From assembly GCA_029641185.1 (NCBI GenBank), contig JAPWGK010000008.1, positions 558,001 through 622,000 of the forward strand: a stretch of DNA of 64,000 nucleotides, read 5' to 3'. Source of the stretch: Pseudofabraea citricarpa (taxonomy: Eukaryota; Ascomycota; Leotiomycetes; Helotiales; Dermateaceae). Below the pieces are notes generated by a model. It saw nothing but the letters and a program-made list of their open reading frames with translations. It ran no database searches and was not told the DNA's origin. Positions 45,205 through 56,345 of the stretch are shown here, piece after piece. Position 1 is the first letter of the stretch; the number at the start of each line of letters is the position of its first letter. Position numbers and translations under genes: made by a program.

Positions 45205-47330
45205 TCACATCTCAAGAACAAATATATCAACTTCCAGCGCATCTACTCCTATCTTTACCAGTCGATCTCCATTAATATCCCATTTAGAACCCCACAATGA
45301 ACTTTCGACTGAGATTGGAGATCCAGATAAAGCAATGCTAACATTTGCTGACGGAGCATCGATATAATTCTTGTTCACAATGCTAACCAATGTCTGATTC
45401 CATACAGTCCATGTAGCAACATCAATTCTATCCAACCCTTGAACACCAACAGTTTGGATAAAGCTGCCAAGGAGGAAGTTTGTGACGGAGGCTGAGGTTA
45501 AAACTTTGGATAGAGCGGCAGTTATCTTTGCGATTCCAGGTTCGGTTGGGTAGTCCCACATGGCGATGCCTTTTGCGCCGTGGTTGATGAATAGCATGTT
45601 CATAACGATTTCTTCCTCAGGGGTGGGGTAACGACTCCAGAAAGTTTCGTTTCCAAATGCTTGGGGTACACCCCACTGCGGCTTTTGAGGAAGGTTCAAA
45701 ATCTGCTACTGTTAATATCGACGTCACTATCAGAATTCGAGAGACTGCTTACCTCTTGATATTCTGTGTAGAGATCGAGACGCTCAGACACGTCTTCAAA
45801 AGTGCCCTTGCAGTCGTCACATCCGCAACATCCATAAGTTGTGTTGCAGGCAGTGTCGTATTGTGTCGACCATGACGTGTTCACTGAAATTGGATATGGA
45901 TCAGACATGATAATGTCTGCGCCCGACGTATATTCCTCGAAATAATAGTTCAAGCAATTAAGGCAGACTGAGACAGGATGCCAAGGATCGATGGATTTTA
46001 TCAAATCATACGTAATCTTGGTCGCATTGAGCGCATCTGGAGTTATCAGTACAGCGTTAAGGTGGAAATTTGTAAGCGAAATGCTTCACTTACCAACATG
46101 GCCATCTGGCTCATCGCCAGTGTACCACAGAAGCATACTCTTTCGAGAATTTATCATTTTTACCTGCTCAGAAACCCAACTAGTATTCTTGGGGGGAGTC
46201 AGCATTTCAAGAAATCTCAAAGTATTTTGGTACCATGGTGTCTTACAGTATACGTCCATCCTGTACAATAAGCGGTTAATTTCAATCTCAATTTCAAAAA
46301 GGGACGGAGAGATACATACTCATATCGAACATCAACCACAATTGCATTTGATCCATGATGTCGAGAAATTTGTTTAGTTCATCAAAATCAAAGGCTTGGT
46401 TCTCTAAGGCCAGATTTGGCACAATGTGAATAATGTTGTATCCTATTTAATGACTCAGCAACTTCGCGAATCAGATAAGACTCCCTCAACTTACCTTGAT
46501 CTTTGAAAACAGCAAGGTCTTAATCATCCATTAGCCAAAGGGTTCCATGTCCTCGTGGCATTGCTATAAACTTACTATCGACGCTCAGCTCAAGCCAAGT
46601 ATCCCAGGAAACGTAGTAAGTATACGGGAATATTGGCGTCCATTCAGTAGAGTTCGTGAGATAATCTTGCACAAGAAGGCCACCGTACAAATTGTCGACC
46701 TTGGTGACACTTCCGCCATCCGTCCTCTCAGGTAGGTAGTAAAGTTGAGTTGTAGCAGTATAAAATTGTGCGCCATCTCTTGAAGCGCCCGTAACGACGA
46801 TATCATACGGCTCGAGGCGAGGAGTTAGCCCTTCTAGTGCGAAAACAAACTCATTAGAAGTGGAATTGACCGAGATATTACGATGCGCCGCAATGTCTAC
46901 TCCCGTATCACTAAACGAAATATCGATATAGAGATCCAAGAAAGGACTGGTGAGATTATCCTGCTTATTAAACGTCGAATTGACAAACGTGTCCCCATTC
47001 AAGTACGAGATTGGTGCGTCTACAATTAATGATGCATAGCTTTCGCTTGCAAGATACAGGTTCATGCGTGGTCGGATAGAGAGGTCCAATAGCGGGGTAG
47101 AAGATAGACTCGGTCTTTCTAGCCATCCTCCAGGCTCAAAAGACCCGTTCGTGGCCCTGTAAGCTTTCCCGCACCTTCCCAGGCATATCAGTAACAGTCG
47201 ATTGTAGCTTTCTGATTATCACACACCAGACGTCGACACCTGCCGGGTAACCAAACTCCGCGGCCAACTCATCGCTTATAGAGACGACAAGAGTCGAGAG
47301 TAGAGACAATATGAGTGCGTACTTGAGCAT
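45205..47330 (-). CDS. secreted glycoside-hydrolase-like protein
   Basis: This is a predicted extracellular protein of 600 aa from exons 47330-47227, 47174-46576, 46518-46495, 46442-46316, 46260-46094, 46036-45753 and 45702-45205, with one 24-nt exon. It starts with a signal peptide (MLKYALILSLLSTLVVSIS). A beta-rich N-terminal part (RPRMNLYLASESYASLIVD) carries many N-x-S/T sites. The central part looks like a TIM-barrel hydrolase: DQGYNIIHIVPNLALEN, DIMDQMQLWLMFDM, then MLLWYTGDEPDGHV, where the Asp-Glu could be catalytic, and DIIMSDPYPISV. A cysteine cluster, TYGCCGCDDCKG, follows. The C-terminus is beta-rich again. I recognise a fungal glycosidase-like layout but not a numbered GH family, and the substrate is unknown. 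The exon 4/5 junction uses a GTATCT donor and is the least certain. A CACGTG lies 111 bp upstream. Confidence 0.78.
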
Positions 47331-49334
47331 GGCTGCAACTTGAATTCTTTTGATGCCAGAACTCCAGAAGTCCCTAATATCAGAACCACTACTAGGGGAA
47401 GTTGAAGGACTTATAAGTTTTGGTAGCTTGTGGAAATTATCACGTGTCTAGACCCAGAGAACCCACTTATACCACGAAAAGGGACAATTATCCAGGCCAT
47501 GACGCAGCAAAATGGGTATTAAAGCCTGCAGAAATTAAGTTGGATGAACCCAAGTACCGTGACGTTACATCTGGATCTTGTGAACGTGACTGCAGGAACG
47601 ACTTCGGCAGTCGGCTGCCATATGTTTTCACTTCCCCTCTCAGCGAATACGCTCGGCCGAGATCTATCAGTCTACCCCTAATAGCAACTTATGGGGCGAT
47701 CTTCATGTATCTTATCTACAAAGTGTAGTATTTGTTATCGTGAATGGGGGACATGGTTACATCCAACGTTACCGCTTTTCTTGCGCGCGGGCAAAACCCT
47801 TGTCGTGCTGGATAGAGCTACTTGCTACTGTTATTTAATGCCCAACTTCCCACCCCAACTTTGGATTGAGTTTTGTCTTCTCGTTCTGGAATTTTATCGA
47901 GCACAAACAATGTCTGTAATTTCAGAAGATAAATAAAAGCTTCCTCCCTCCTTCGCGTATGATTGAGAGCTTGTATTCTTACCTGGGTTCGAGATCATCG
48001 TTTGTGAAAAGTGGGGTAAAACTTAAATGGCTTTGATATCCCTTCAATGGGATATTGCACAAGGCGGCAGGGATTCGGCACCGTGTCTCGCTTGAGGTAA
48101 TCTCCAGTCTAAAGCACCGCGTTGATTCTCTTTTCATCCATACAAAGACCTAGAAAACGCGTCGATTGTAAAGATGGTCAAAGGGGAAATTAGGAGGGAG
48201 AATATGATAATTTCAGTACTTTTTCGGTGCTTTTTCTAGTGGTGGCCAGGTGCAGATATTATCAGAGGCAGCGTGACTCCGCCCGCAGATAAAGTTATCA
48301 AAATTCAGTCATTATTATATATTTACCAAGGCCGTTGATGTCTGTATTGAGTATGGTCGTCGTCGAATTCTAGCTCCTCGCTTAACTCACTTCTTCCCAA
48401 TGTTTGTTCACCTAAGCGACCAGTCTTCGTACCACAGTCTGAATACACCTCGCGATATCTGGACATAATATACAACTACTACTAATCTAGTGAGCAACAC
48501 CATTATAGTTATGATATAAATAAACCAATATAGGAGCTAAGAGGGATACTTCATTGGACGATAATTCACCACACACTCTTCGCTTTCAAAGCAGTTATAT
48601 CCGCCAACTACTATAACTTCTAATCGCTACCTAGGTACTCAATCAGGGGTGAAACCGCTCACTATAATAGTTTTTCGATATAATCCCACTCTGTTCCCCA
48701 TTCACGCCGGCGCAATTGCAACTATCGGTGGGAACCGAGACATACATGATACTTCTCGCACTTATTGTAAATCCATATCCGATCACAGTTTTCCTTGACC
48801 TCTAGAGATATAGTGGTATTCACCGTGCCAAAACCTCCGTTTTAGGCAAATGGAAAGTCCATCATAATTCTTGATGCCGTTTCGGAAGCTGTTAGCGGCG
48901 TTCTGCATTCGGACGCCCTCGGTACTCTTGTCGTTATTGAAGCACTCCACCATGTTTTCCATGGGATCACCTTCCTCAAAGGGTAAGGGTTCTGTTGTCG
49001 CGACGGCCGTGGTTATGGTCGTCTTCCTGGCCGAGGATGAGGTGCTTTTACTAAGTGGTCCTCGGATGCTAAACACGGTGATTGTTTACGGCAGTGCTTA
49101 CTTTGCGAAGGCCACCACCGGGACCCGGGGTATGGAGACATATGGGGGCAGATTGAAAAACATCTCCTTCCCATACTGTATTTCTCCCCTATGATCATAA
49201 TATAACAATTCGGAAAGCATAAAGTAACGTGCTATTTATTTCACAGAAGACTAACAATTCAAACATCAACCAAGGTACTGTGTAGTTCCGAGACTATAAA
49301 GTGACATGCTGTATTCCACAATGGTGACATGGTC
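47331..49334. other. 2-kb AT-rich spacer with a possible relic
   Basis: This is the upstream region of the glycosidase-like gene (left) and the 3' flank of the 243-aa gene (right). Parts near 48250-48720 are AT-rich with many stops. A CACGTG occurs at 47441-47446. One short coding-like patch at 48783-49076 is listed separately. No intact gene or transposon is visible. Confidence 0.5.
48783..49076 (-). pseudogene. possible relic of a secreted-protein gene
   Basis: A 97-codon minus-strand frame contains a coherent stretch (PMENMVECFNNDKSTEGVRM, then NAANSFRNGIKNYDG). It resembles the small cysteine-containing C-terminal region found in some fungal secreted proteins, including chitinase-like ones, but from memory only. 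The expected second Cys after NSF is replaced by Arg, and no signal peptide or catalytic domain is in reach. It sits in AT-rich sequence. A decayed copy is the best guess. Confidence 0.25.
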
Positions 49335-50066
49335 CTACGATGCACTGATATTAATCACACGAACAGGGGTCCTCTTCTTAAAATCGATCCACTCATCCTT
49401 GCTCTCTATCATCAAGCTCTCAAAGGCATCCGAATTGACCATCAATTCTGTCTCGTTCCCCAGTGGCTGGTCATGCCCTTCCAATATCCCCTTAGCAGTC
49501 AGGATTTCCCTCTTCAAACCCATGAGCCAAGGATGCACAACCTTCAGAAAGTCATGAACCGTAACAAACCCCTCCTCCCCAGCCACTGTAGGTTTGGCCG
49601 TTACGCTAAAGGTCTTGTCACCCGGTCGCATCGTTCCACAACACCTCAGCAGCTCAGGCTCCGTAGTCCCATCATCCAACTCCACAATGCTCCACTCCAC
49701 ACCATCGTTCATGCCCTCCTCGCTATCTGGATCCGTATGCTCCCAATGCTCCTTGCACCACGCGCTGTCCCACTCTTCCAGCTGATACACGCCTACAGTG
49801 ATGGAGGAGACTTTGGGCTCGGTGACGGGGAGCTGCGTGATGGGGTGCCACGTGTCAGTGGCCTGGTTGTAGTACGGTTCAAGTGGCCCATCAGGAGTGG
49901 AAGGGCTAGACATGACAGAGATAGCACTAGTGAGAGGACCGTCGAGCGTCCAGAAGAGGAGCTGACCGCTGTTGGGCGCGGGTCGAACCCATTGCTGTGC
50001 GGCGCGGAGCTCTTCGTAGGTTGGATAAGGGGGGTAGGTCTCAGCTGGTGCTGGTAGATTAGCCAT
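49335..50066 (-). CDS. conserved fungal protein of unknown function, 243 aa
   Basis: This single-exon gene has a clean start (ATG 50066). The protein has no signal peptide or membrane segment and should be cytosolic. It begins with a Pro/Tyr-rich segment (LPAPAETYPPYPTYEELRAA). Notable segments are QLLFWTLDGPLTSAISVMSS, a Trp-rich acidic patch (WCKEHWEHTDPDSEEG), and EEGFVTVHDFLKVVHPWLMG followed by ETELMVN and DEWIDFKKR. The last block is the sort of sequence I associate with widespread, uncharacterised proteins of filamentous ascomycetes. I cannot assign an activity. A CACGTG lies 192 bp upstream. Codon use and base composition look normal, in contrast to the AT-rich spacers on both sides. 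Confidence 0.85.
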   Translation of the reverse strand: MANLPAPAETYPPYPTYEELRAAQQWVRPAPNSGQLLFWTLDGPLTSAISVMSSPSTPDGPLEPYYNQATDTWHPITQLPVTEPKVSSITVGVYQLEEWDSAWCKEHWEHTDPDSEEGMNDGVEWSIVELDDGTTEPELLRCCGTMRPGDKTFSVTAKPTVAGEEGFVTVHDFLKVVHPWLMGLKREILTAKGILEGHDQPLGNETELMVNSDAFESLMIESKDEWIDFKKRTPVRVINISAS

Positions 50067-51471
50067 TCTGGATATATTGTTAGTGTTATAGAAACTTTGA
50101 GGAAGGACCGCAAACTCACCTTAACCGCGCGCCTTGGAATATAATTGCCGTGGCTACGCGTTCGTGTCTACCAAGTATGCTTTATCAACTTTATACGCTC
50201 TGTAACTTTCTAATACCCTTCTTTCTTAATTACTGTTGGGGAAAACAGTCTCGTGGGCACGTGATCGGCTACTGCCTAAATCAAGGCCTCCCTCTTATAG
50301 TTCATCTCTTTCTTCGTTAGACAGAGTGATACCTTCGAAACAAGCATTCGGATCCACTTATATATGTGGTGCCTATCAATCCCTTGATTGCAGTCAACCG
50401 ACAATTACTTAGAAAGAAAATTTGGGAGGGAACGTTAATGGTTTATTTGCTATACCCAAATACTTCCTTCACTTGAGTAGATTTTTTCTTTTCGAGGCTT
50501 TAAGATCCGAACTTTTAGGCGTTCTGTTTAGTAAACTGAACCTTCTTACAAGTAATATAAGCAGGTCATATAAAGTTGGTTAGCCACGGCAATTCCATTT
50601 CAAGGTGCACGGTTAGGTGGTTATAAGCGACAGCTGCAAACCGGGAGCTGCCAGGAAAAGTGTCTCCGGTGGGTGCGAAACACGTGCTGTAATTATCAGG
50701 CACGCTGGCAAAAGCGTGCCAAACGCGTGCCAATACCTCGTAGCAGGCTAAATAAGGGGTTGAATAGGTTCTAATACCTTCTCTGCTTATAAGGGTGGCT
50801 TTTAGATAATTATGTTAAATCTTTACATAAATCCTGGACGGATGAATAGTAGGTTATGATGAACATAAAAGAAAAAGTTATAAAATATCAAGGAATCAAT
50901 TTTTTTTATTTTTATGTTTGTATTTTCTGAATCAGAAAGCGGGGATTCGAACGGTGGGCTAAGCAGGCCCTGGTAAAGTTGACGTAAAATACGAAAAAGA
51001 CCTTTGTTCAAGAAGGGGGTGGCCGGGTGGGTAATATTAGATCGACAAGTTTTATCGTGGAGGTAAGGTAGGAACGACATATCCCACCTTAGTCTGAATT
51101 CATAAGATATCAACAAAAGTATACGAACACATTTTCGCCACTAGCAATAGCTTCACGAATAAGCGAGGGGATAACATGGTCTTAGAGCTTAGACGATGTT
51201 TCATAATACAATTGATAGCAAAGTATTTGATAGTTTCACTACCAAGACTAAAGAATATGAACATCCCATAAAAGGGGGCCAAAATTTTTGTACGTTCTCT
51301 CCTGACTTCCTTCTCGTTCCTCCTTTCAGCAAAGCAAGAATGTATATGGATAATGAATGGAAGTGATCATCTGGACGGCTTCAAAGCGCGAGCCGTGATG
51401 TGAAATTGTCCGACAAATACCCGTTCTCCAGGGAAAACCAGTAGGCGTCTCGAGGTGAGAGAGTTATGCAT
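50067..51471. other. intergenic, AT-rich, with a GC-rich inverted repeat
   Basis: This spacer lies between the 243-aa gene's start and the deuterolysin stop. It contains CACGTG at 50258-50263 and the hairpin at 50699-50720, followed by another GCGTGCC at 50725-50731. The rest is AT-rich, with no gene. Confidence 0.5.
50699..50720. repeat. perfect 8-bp inverted repeat with 6-base loop
   Basis: GGCACGCT and AGCGTGCC face each other around a six-base loop, and the GCGTGCC half recurs 4 bp further on. It stands out as GC-rich in an AT-rich spacer. Confidence 0.7.
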
Positions 51472-52679
51472 TTAGCAGCCGACGTAGATGGCTGTCGAGA
51501 GTTAGTTTACAAAATTAAGCGATCACGAGAAGTGAGGGGGACATACCGTTGGCGTAGAGGGCATAAGAGTCTGCGTTGAGGACAGCTCTGGCCGAGGTCA
51601 GGGCAGTGGCAGCGGCGTATCCGTAGCCGTTGTCAGCAGTTCCTGGGGAGTAGACACCTGGAGCGTGGGTGAACTCGTGGATGGTGGTGGTAGCTTGATC
51701 CTGGGCGTGGCAGGTGCCGGTCAAGGCTGGGATAGCAGTGTACCAGATTGGGCAGTTGACAACAACGTTCTGGGATGGGATGGTGTAGGCAAGGGTGTTG
51801 CTGTCACAGTAACCGTAGACGTCAGTGCAGTAGAAGTCAGTTGCTCCGGAGGTGATGGAGCTGCACTCAGATGCAACCGCCGAGAGACGGGAAGCGACAG
51901 TGCTGCGGGTTGCGCTGGCGGTGGTCTTGAAGTACTCGCTGAACTTGGTGGATGAACCAGAGGTAGCGGCGGTGGAAGCAGCTCTTGCGAGACTGGCGCA
52001 GTTGGTGAATGATCGGGTGGTGGCAGTGCGCTGAGCAGTGGAGCATCCGGATTGGAGAACGGTGCGCTTGTCGATCTTGGTTGGGGAAACAGCAAACTCA
52101 ACAGCCTTTGCTGCCTCAGCGTCAACATCCATGGTCAAGACGTTTGACTTGAAGTAAACAGCCTCGGTTGAGACTGCGGTGTTGTTGGCTCCAGCAAAGT
52201 TGATGGCACCCTCGGCAACAAATGAGTATGTGCCGGAAGAGAGGAAATCGTGCACAGTTGCAGTGTCGATTTCAGTCTCGAAGGTTTGACCAGCAGCAAG
52301 GGTCATGAAGTTGTCAGCGGTGACAGTCTCACGAGCCGGGGTCTTGTAGACACCAGTGAAATCAACAGCAGCATCTATAGTGTGGTTAGCGTCGGCTAAA
52401 ATTCCGAAACGGATTAATTATGACAACAAAAGGATGTTACACACCAGCACCAGAGACCAAGAGCTTAGGAACTGGAGCCGAGTCCAAAATGTTTCCATAA
52501 GCGAACAAAGTCAAGTCCTCGGCACCAGTGTTGGTGATGGCAGCCTTGACTACGGCGTTAGCGCCAGCAGTGAGCTCTACTGCGAGAGGAGAGTCTCGCT
52601 TTGCGAGGTCAAGACGGGCAGAGCTACCGAGCCCGGCGAGGGTGGCAATTGCCAAGGTGGCTTTGGTGAGACCGTACAT
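51472..52679 (-). CDS. deuterolysin, M35 metalloprotease, secreted
   Basis: This is an extracellular zinc endopeptidase of the deuterolysin (neutral protease II) family, made as a preproenzyme. Exons 52679-52445, 52374-51547 and 51491-51472 (introns 70 and 55 nt) give 360 aa. The signal peptide (MYGLTKATLAIATLAGLGSS) is followed by a beta-sandwich propeptide to about residue 180. A Lys-Arg processing site (SPTKIDKR) precedes the mature TVLQSGCSTAQ. The mature enzyme has the aspzincin signature HEFTH, then GTADNGYGY, with paired cysteines (SGCS, TNCAS, DFYCTDVYGYCD, VNCP, GTCH). The last exon of 20 nt encodes IYVGC and the stop; without it the end reads into intron. A TATAAA element lies about 100 bp before the start. 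Its promoter side faces the propeptide-like gene 2 kb away. Confidence 0.95.
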
Positions 52680-54711
52680 ATTGAATATCTGGAGCTGATG
52701 ACTGTTGCTGTGAACGAAGGATGAAGTCACTGAGGGTGGTGAGGAAAGGAGAAACACTTGGAGGGCAATCCCTCCATTTTATAGATGAAATCGCCAATGG
52801 AAATCTTGGTAAATGTTTTTGGAGTGATAGATAAGATGATGGGGATCTGGTGTGGAACTTAGCTATGCGATCATAAAATGGGAAGGTCCATATCGTGAGC
52901 CGGAAGAGAATTGGATAAAATTCAAGGACCAAAGAGAAAACAGACCTCGGAGCGGAGTCTTGGAACTTTTGCCTTCCTGTTCCAAGATGTCCTGCAAGAA
53001 GATCGTCACTGCCAAGCACTGAAGCTACTCAGAGATTGAAGTTCTGGGGTTGATTTCCGCCTTCACTTGCCCATTCCAGACACCCTCCCCAGCATACCCT
53101 CAATATACATCGGATGGAACCACCTGCAGACCTTCCCTTGGTGGTTGATGGTTGCTCGTAAGAGTCGTAAGAGGGGTATGGCAAACAGGCCATCTAGATG
53201 ATAGGCTGAAACGAAGAAGAGAGGTTGTGTGCCGGTATGCGTTCTCGAAGTGCCAGCACTGCCCAGCAGGAGAAGAGCTTGGCTAATCTCTTGGCTCGCC
53301 AGCCAACTCTTATATAAATGCGACAAAGGGGGGACTCGGGCGGGGCAGAGCCATGGCCCCTGGCCACTTGACAGGCCTCGCAGCAAATTGCAGAGAATTA
53401 GAGATAACCTTTAAGCTTCACGATCGGCCCGCCAAGATCTACCCCAGCATGCCAAGTTATCTCGTACCTTGTTTAGGCGGGTTAAAGGGGACGCAGGCTC
53501 TTCTATTCGCCCAAGCGACTCGTTGTCCACAACAAGCGAGGGCTAAGAATGTTTGGTTTTAAGCATACCTCCGATTGCCTCGCGATCCTCGTACGAATCA
53601 GTCGCCCAAGTCTCTTATCTTGCGAGCGGGGTCCCATGCAAGACATACTGGATTTCGGCATTTAATGCCAAAATCATAGGCGGCTGCTCGTACAATTCGC
53701 ATACTGAACAGCTCTGCACGGTCGATGCCGGCTTCCGGCAATCTATGACCTGCCACTTCCAGACACTGAAGACTTGGCACTTGGATTTGACTCCGTGGTA
53801 TCTCTCATTGAGAACTTTCTACAGTCCAAATACAGAAGCATCGAGAATGAACAAGGGAGAACTGCATCGAAATTTAAACAGAATGGCTAATGTACTTGTC
53901 GGGTGAAGTTCTTACGTAATCCATGTCTGGTTAATGGATGGGGGATCGTCCCATAAAGCAATCTCGCCACTGGATTGATTAAAAGTAATCAAAGCAGTCG
54001 CCGGCAATAGCAGAATCCCCAGGCGTTAAAAGAAGCTTTGAAACGGAATGGCATCGGCATCCAGTTCCCCATCCCGCCTTGGCCTGTGCTGTCATCCCAT
54101 CATTCGACGACGGCTCCAGTTTCCCCGACTCAATAGCTGACCTTCCAACAACGGACCTTGCATTATCTCTGTGCTCTGAAGACACCCTAACTGCCGTCAT
54201 TAGCCTTTCTTGGATACGAAAACCGCAATCTGATGACTTTGTCCCTATCTGCCCCTCTCGAGTCCTGCCCAGTGAGGTCATCGCCATCGCTGTAAATCTC
54301 GCCTTCCATCTTCGTCGACCTTTCGATCCTCCTTCCCTTTAACAGAGTGGACTTATTTGCGAATCTCACAGAGGACTGCAGCGTAGCAATCTGTGAGGAT
54401 TCGATATCGATCGACTTTACTCGAGTACGAGTTGAACAGCTACCTCCCCGAGGATATTTGCCTCCCTTCGAACTGAGCTCGCTCGTCCCCCCCAAAGTCT
54501 ACAGCCGTCTCGATCTAGGATACACAACAAGTCTTGCGAAAAACCTAACTCATTTCAATTGCGCTCAGCCCAAGAAGAAAAACACGGCCTTATGTTAGAA
54601 GCTTCGAAGGCTCTCAAGATTGCGATTTTTACAATCGCATTTATCGCCCTCTCGATAAAAGTCACGGACCCAGCTTTCAGAGGCGCTATTTCCTCGAGCA
54701 CGTTTGGCGAC
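52680..54711. other. 2-kb divergent spacer between M35 and propeptide-like genes
   Basis: This stretch holds the deuterolysin promoter (TATAAA at 52778-52783, minus strand) and the upstream region of the propeptide-like gene. Several medium frames lack ATG starts, domains or coding character. Nothing else is identified. Confidence 0.5.
52778..52783 (-). promoter_or_regulatory. TATA element of the deuterolysin gene
   Basis: TATAAA on the minus strand, about 100 bp before the deuterolysin ATG, within a purine-rich flank. Position and sequence fit a TATA box for a strongly expressed secreted enzyme. Confidence 0.5.
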
Positions 54712-55191
54712 ATGGCTGTGCCGTTGAAAGTGAGTATCTCTGAACTCACAAGTGCCTCGTTAGAGAGCCCACCAGGACCAGCCGTCAACCTTAAAGTGAC
54801 GATTGAAAACACCTCCGACAAACCCGTCTCCTTCCTAAGATGGTCAAGCCCTTTCGATACACGAGCGTCGCCCATGGGAGTGTTTGTTTTCACTTCGCAG
54901 AAGACTGGCGAGCCTGCCGAGTGTGTAGGGCTCAAGATCAACCGGAAGATGCCCGAGTCAGGAGCCTTCGACGATGAGGATGTGGTGAAGATAGCTGCTG
55001 GTGCAAAGGTGGAAAGGGATGTGCAAATCAAAACTCCAGATGTTATTCTGCAGCAAGGGGAGGCATATACGGTCAAGGCGAAAGGAAACTGGATGCACGT
55101 TAAGGTTGGAGACCATCCAGGTTTGAGCACCTCCGAGGAAGGAGTTCTTCGAGGAGAGTTCGAGAGTTCGCCCGTGGAATTTTCTCTATAG
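54712..55191 (+). CDS. small protein resembling the deuterolysin propeptide
   Basis: This 159-aa protein from ATG 54712 (good context) is encoded by one exon. It reads as a single beta-sandwich: LKVSISELTSAS, LKVTIENTSDKPVSFLRWSS, PMGVFVFTSQ, KIAAGAKVERDVQI and GEAYTVKAKGNW. The order and spacing match the propeptide of the M35 gene 2 kb away, where ITNTGAEDLTLFAYGNILD, TLAAGQTFETEIDT and SGTYSFVAEGAI occupy the same places. No protease domain follows. Related free-standing proteins occur in many filamentous ascomycetes, without known function as far as I recall. The frame is open further upstream to ATG 54592, which would add a hydrophobic stretch (KIAIFTIAFIALSIKV), possibly a membrane anchor, but in weak start context. 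Inhibitor or chaperone roles are speculation. Confidence 0.75.
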   Translation: MAVPLKVSISELTSASLESPPGPAVNLKVTIENTSDKPVSFLRWSSPFDTRASPMGVFVFTSQKTGEPAECVGLKINRKMPESGAFDDEDVVKIAAGAKVERDVQIKTPDVILQQGEAYTVKAKGNWMHVKVGDHPGLSTSEEGVLRGEFESSPVEFSL

Positions 55192-56345
55192 CGTGATAGC
55201 TGAGCAAAAGTTGGTATCTTATTCATGGAGCTTGACCAATCCATCTGTATATATGCATCCTGTAAAATCATAGGTACTCAAGAGAGATAGGCTCATATCT
55301 TGAGGAAGTTTATCGAAGCCCGAAACTTCCGCTTAGTAATTTCTAGTCCATCGTGATCTGTAATTGAGTTTTGATTTACCGATGCTCACCACATCATTCA
55401 TACAAAATCAGCAACTATCATCTCAACTATAACCGGAGCTGTGTCTATTGTCACCATCAATTGACGGTTAGGTATCTTCGGGTTGCGTCATTAAACCATA
55501 GCATGTCGTCGACGCCAAGTATGTAGGAGATCAGGAACAGACCCGACAATTCAGTCTGATGCTGACGCTGGCCTATGCCAAGATGCCCACGTTGCATGGA
55601 TCCATTTATTCGGGTGGTATTTGTGGTTGTCTACCAGAGTTCTGATATGCAGGTTGCAGAAAGCTCGACGGTTCATAGATTAGCGCAATGCTCGCTGGTT
55701 TCTGATCAAGCAAGTCGTAGGAGCCGCATGGATCGCTCATTAAACATGAGTAGAGAGCCGTTTCACTTGGATGGAGGAAAAAGAAATGGGCTACCCGTGC
55801 CATGCACGCCATGCTCTGCTCTTCGCTAACCCACACAGCAGCGGGAATTGGCACGAGCTCTGGCCCTCGGAATCAAAATGCTTCTTTCTAAATAATTTTA
55901 GTCATAATATATTCCGAGTTTCATTTTTGAATGAGTGATCTGGGACAAGCGAAACGATATGGGTGTTGACTTAAGTATTCTGGCCCCGTGCCAATGTGTT
56001 TTACGTGTTTTCTTATTGACGAGCCATACATTAAGCGACCAACGCAATGTGAGCCATCATGATTTTTATGCGTGGGTTTTTTGTTTATTTCTCCTTCTGA
56101 GTCAGCACGCACTAAGAGGAAAGCATAGCGAAATTCGAATGACGTTACTTGATTACTTGATGGAAGTAAGACAGCGATTTGGGGCTAGTTTTGTTTGCGT
56201 TACTGTAGCGAGCGGAGCAGGATGTCATTGCCCTCCGTCTCCGACGGAGTTCCTGCTCGAGGCGTCAGCAACGCCATCTCTGAAAGTTCGCATGCTACAT
56301 CTATGACCAGATAAATCATCTCCCTCTCCGACGGATGAGAACAAT
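55192..56345. other. intergenic, no gene seen
   Basis: This 1.15-kb spacer between two plus-strand genes is the 3' flank of the propeptide-like gene and the promoter of the third Zn2Cys6 regulator. No element or coding sequence stands out. Confidence 0.5.

Noticed and set aside
50935..50975. Minus-strand tRNA-like GGATTCGAAC
   Set aside because: The T-stem arms do not pair and no cloverleaf can be drawn.
53553..53906. 117-codon plus-strand frame between M35 and the propeptide-like gene
   Set aside because: No ATG of good context, no domain, no splice pattern.
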